From: Heterostelium multicystogenum
Taxonomy: Eukaryota; Evosea; Eumycetozoa; Acytosteliales; Acytosteliaceae
DNA length: 16,604 bases
NCBI GenBank assembly: GCA_003667245.1
Contig: RCNN01000538.1
Span: 1-16,604, forward strand
Reading direction: 5' to 3'
The translations under genes and the position numbers were made by a program. Position 1 is the stretch's first letter. Every line of letters starts with the position of its first letter. The notes under the pieces were generated by a model. The model did no database searches. It was not told where the DNA came from and saw only the letters and a program-made list of their open reading frames with translations. Shown piece by piece: positions 14,404-16,604 of this stretch.

Positions 14404-16604
14404 TTATTTTTGTTTAATAGTATTATTATTAGTATTATTATTTATTATTACTGTTTTGTTGGTGGTTTTTTGTTGGCAGTTGGTACCAGGTGTTACATCA
14501 TATAAACAGCTGCAACATTTACGTTGAACCTTTGTGGAAATTAATGGTGCCTTTTCATTGGACTCCGATTTGGATGATGATGGTTGTGCAGCCAATTTAG
14601 GTGATACATTAGAGGTGGTTGTCGATGGCGATTGTGATTTCAAAGATGGTGAATCTGATGTTGATTTCAAAGATGGTGAGTTTGATGGCGATGATTTCTT
14701 ATTGTTGGTTGTTGTTGTGGTTGTAGTTGTGGTTGTGGTAATGTCTGATTTCGGAGGTTGTGCTACCTCGACTATATCAAGCTTGGTTTTCTGGTGTTGA
14801 ATGTAACTGTTGTGATTCATCATTGACTTGCAGTGACAATGTCTCTACTTGAGGTTGTTGTTGTTTTTTCTTCTTGAATTTCAACGACGACAACTGGTTT
14901 ATCTTCGATTATATCGACTTGTGAAGCAGCCACAACTTCATTGGTAGTTATGGCAACATTATTATCAACCAAAAATCTTTTTCAACTTCTTGTTTTGGTT
15001 CCTGTACTGGTGGTTGTTCTGGCTGCTGGACTTCCTCAATATTTGTTTGTGTTTCTTCAACAGCTACTGGTTTAACTTCTGCAACTTGTACCACCTTCTT
15101 GATCTTTGATTGTTTCAACTTGTTTATCTTCTATCTTTGGTGACTCCTCAGCTGTGACGACTTGTACATTCTCTTGAGGAACTTGTGAGTTACAACTTCT
15201 TGTGGAGTTACTTCTTCTTGTGTAGTTACTGTCCTCCTGTGGAGTTACTTCTTCTTGGGGAGTTATTGTTTCTTGTGGAGAAACAGTTGCCTCAACGACT
15301 TGAATTGGTTCTGTAATTGTTGTGTTGGTAGGATCAATTGAAAATATCGACAGTAGTATTTGAAATGTTGTTTGTGGGCTTAAGTTCGTCCTTGATTAAA
15401 TCCTGAGAGTCAAAACTGACATCTGCATCATGAATGATAACGTCATCTAAATCAGAGTCAGGAATCACTCTGTGGAGAGTATGGTGGTCTGTCATCGTCG
15501 TCGTCGTCGTCTTCTTCTGCATCATAGTCAACATCAAATATCTTGATATCTCTGTTGGTGGTGGTGGTGTTGGGCATGTTCGTCGTGCTCATCATGTTCA
15601 TCATACTCTTCCTCGTCATACTCATCACCATAGTGAGCTCTTCATCGTCATAGTCATATTCGTCATCGTCCGTCGTCGTCATAGTCGTCTTCGTAGTCTT
15701 CTGAATAGTCGCTTTCTTTCTCATAGGTGTGGTAGGAAGTCTTTCCAATATTGAATGAGACGTTTCTCTTGATGATGAGCTGGGTGTTTGGAGTGCCTGC
15801 TGGGCATGGGCGTTACTATCATCGTCATCGTCATCATTTTCTGAAGCATCAACGTCCTCATCATAGCCATCGTCGTGTCTTCTCCGTTTTCTAACTTCCA
15901 AATCTCGTCGTCTTCGACATCGTCCTCGTCATCCTGTTGTGGCAAATGTTGATTCGTTGCCGACTGATATTGATTGCTTCCATCATCAGACTCAGAGTCG
16001 GATGAGAACGAAGAGTCTGAATTAGAATCTTCGGCGGTGCCATTGTTTTGCTTGTCAAACTGGCCAGTGGACATAATTTTTTGGGCGTTGGCCAATTAGA
16101 CCGCCTGGTTGCTGTGGCTGCTGTGGCAATGGAGGTGGGACTCCGTTGGTGCCATTTGCCATGCTTCGCAGAGATGGGTACTGTAAGGTTGGATTCTCTC
16201 CAAAGAGATCTACTTTCATAGTCTTTAATGTTTGGAGAGATCAATTTTAAATGCTGGACGATCATTTGGATTGAACTGTGAGCACTGAAGCATCAACATC
16301 AAGAGAATGGTTCTGGGCAATCACTACCAACTTGCGAAACCATTAACTCTGCATTGACACCATAGGTCAGCCAATCTCATATTGGAGTTGGTTTATTTCT
16401 AGTGGATCAGTTCATAAAGTAACATTCCAAATGAGAATACATCGCAACTTTCGTCATAATCTTGTCCAGTAATCATCTCAGGTGCCTAGATACAGAGAAT
16501 CAATTAATACCAATGATCGATCATAAGGAATAGCCTAACTCTAGTATACTAGAACCTACCATCCAATTATCCAGTTCCACAAATGGTCTGGACTTTATTA
16601 TTCC
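14404..16604 (-). CDS. C-terminal part of a TKL-type protein kinase with a long acidic, repeat-bearing tail
   Basis: The gene enters from the right edge. The first visible exon ends in the activation segment (TICGT-DNWM, with one surplus base at 16571-16572). Intron 16486-16559 (74 nt) follows, and the next exon begins APEMITGQDYDE and CDVFSFGMLLYEL, then LTYGVNAEL and a subdomain XI arginine in NPNDRPAF. The APE motif and the VFSFG helix resemble the tyrosine-kinase-like group (LIMK and related dictyostelid kinases). The substrate is unknown. The kinase domain ends around 16245. The remaining roughly 600 residues are: a Pro/Gln linker (PPPLPQQPQQPGG); a very acidic Asp/Glu/Ser region with a basic patch RKRRRHDDG (about 15480-16070); a TPQE repeat (15195-15288); a Val/Glu/Gln-rich stretch; a poly-Thr and Ser/Pro/Lys region; a Cys-rich CCSCLYDVTPGTNC (about 14475-14520); and an Asn-rich end. 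More than eight frame breaks are needed. A separate downstream gene for the tail cannot be excluded, but no start or stop signal separates them. Confidence 0.82.
15195..15288 (-). repeat. Five-unit degenerate 18-nt repeat encoding (V/I)TPQE-like units in the kinase tail
   Basis: On the plus strand the unit is close to CTTCTTGTGGAGTTA. Five copies occur in tandem with small length differences that also shift the frame. In protein terms the units are VSPQE, ITPQE, VTPQE, VTTQE and VTPQE, each followed by one or two acidic or small residues. Thr-Pro in each unit offers a proline-directed phosphorylation site. A weaker sixth unit (VPQEN) lies just beyond, near 15165-15185. Confidence 0.75.
15480..16070 (-). 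repeat. GAC/GAT-rich low-complexity block coding the acidic region of the kinase tail
   Basis: The plus strand is rich in GTC, ATC and CTC triplets, the complements of Asp and Glu codons. Long Asp runs occur at about 15495-15520 and 15810-15840, with Glu/Tyr/Asp mixtures between (EYDYDDEEL, DEYDEEEYDEHDEH) and a short His run. The block is imperfect, so it is probably an aged expansion and not a recent microsatellite. Confidence 0.7.

Noticed and set aside
14534..14800. Plus-strand acidic frame with a poly-Val run
   Set aside because: It is antisense to the poly-Thr and Ser/Lys region of the kinase tail. Codons on the minus strand match neighbouring coding composition.
1..16604. tRNA, rRNA, retrotransposon or DNA transposon
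   Set aside because: I looked for B-box-like sequences, terminal repeats and reverse-transcriptase or transposase motifs on both strands and saw none. A covariance search for tRNA would be needed to be certain.

Overview
The window is nuclear DNA from a social amoeba (dictyostelid) or a very close relative. The evidence is AT-rich intergenic DNA with oligo-A and oligo-T runs, coding regions packed with Asn, Thr, Gln, Ser and His homopolymer tracts, short GT..AG introns (53 to about 110 nt, one of 199 nt), A-rich start contexts and AATAAA signals just after stop codons. Asn is often written AAC as well as AAT, and base composition is less extreme than in Dictyostelium discoideum, so I suggest a different species and do not name one.

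Layout. Plus strand: (1) the 3' end of an unrecognised gene (1-388); (2) a long Asn/Thr/Gln-rich gene with a Pro/Tyr-rich C-terminus (about 600-3139); (3) a soluble cytochrome b5 (3762-4194); (4) a small four-helix membrane protein (5094-5860); (5) an Eps15-type endocytic scaffold with three EH domains, a coiled coil and a DPF-containing tail (6477-9462); (6) an unrecognised Ser/Pro/Asn-rich protein with an acidic C-terminal half (10376-12006). Minus strand: (7) PRMT5, complete, from the TIM barrel to the C-terminal barrel (14224 down to 12114); (8) the C-terminal part of a tyrosine-kinase-like (TKL) protein kinase with a very long acidic, repeat-bearing tail (beyond 16604 down to 14404). Genes 6 and 7 converge with about 107 bp between stop codons; 7 and 8 are in tandem.

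No operon or shared pathway links these genes. They look like independent housekeeping and signalling genes: membrane traffic (Eps15), arginine methylation (PRMT5), redox (cytochrome b5) and signalling (kinase).

The dominating feature is that nearly every multi-exon gene is broken by single-base insertions or deletions, mostly in 2-5 nt homopolymers. Conserved PRMT5 and Eps15 sequence continues perfectly on either side of each break, so I read these as sequencing or assembly errors and not as pseudogenes. CDS spans below are therefore gene models across several frames. I did not find a mobile element, CRISPR array, tRNA or rRNA, and no clear new biological system. The best leads are the kinase tail, the two unrecognised low-complexity proteins and a G-rich hairpin between genes 3 and 4.
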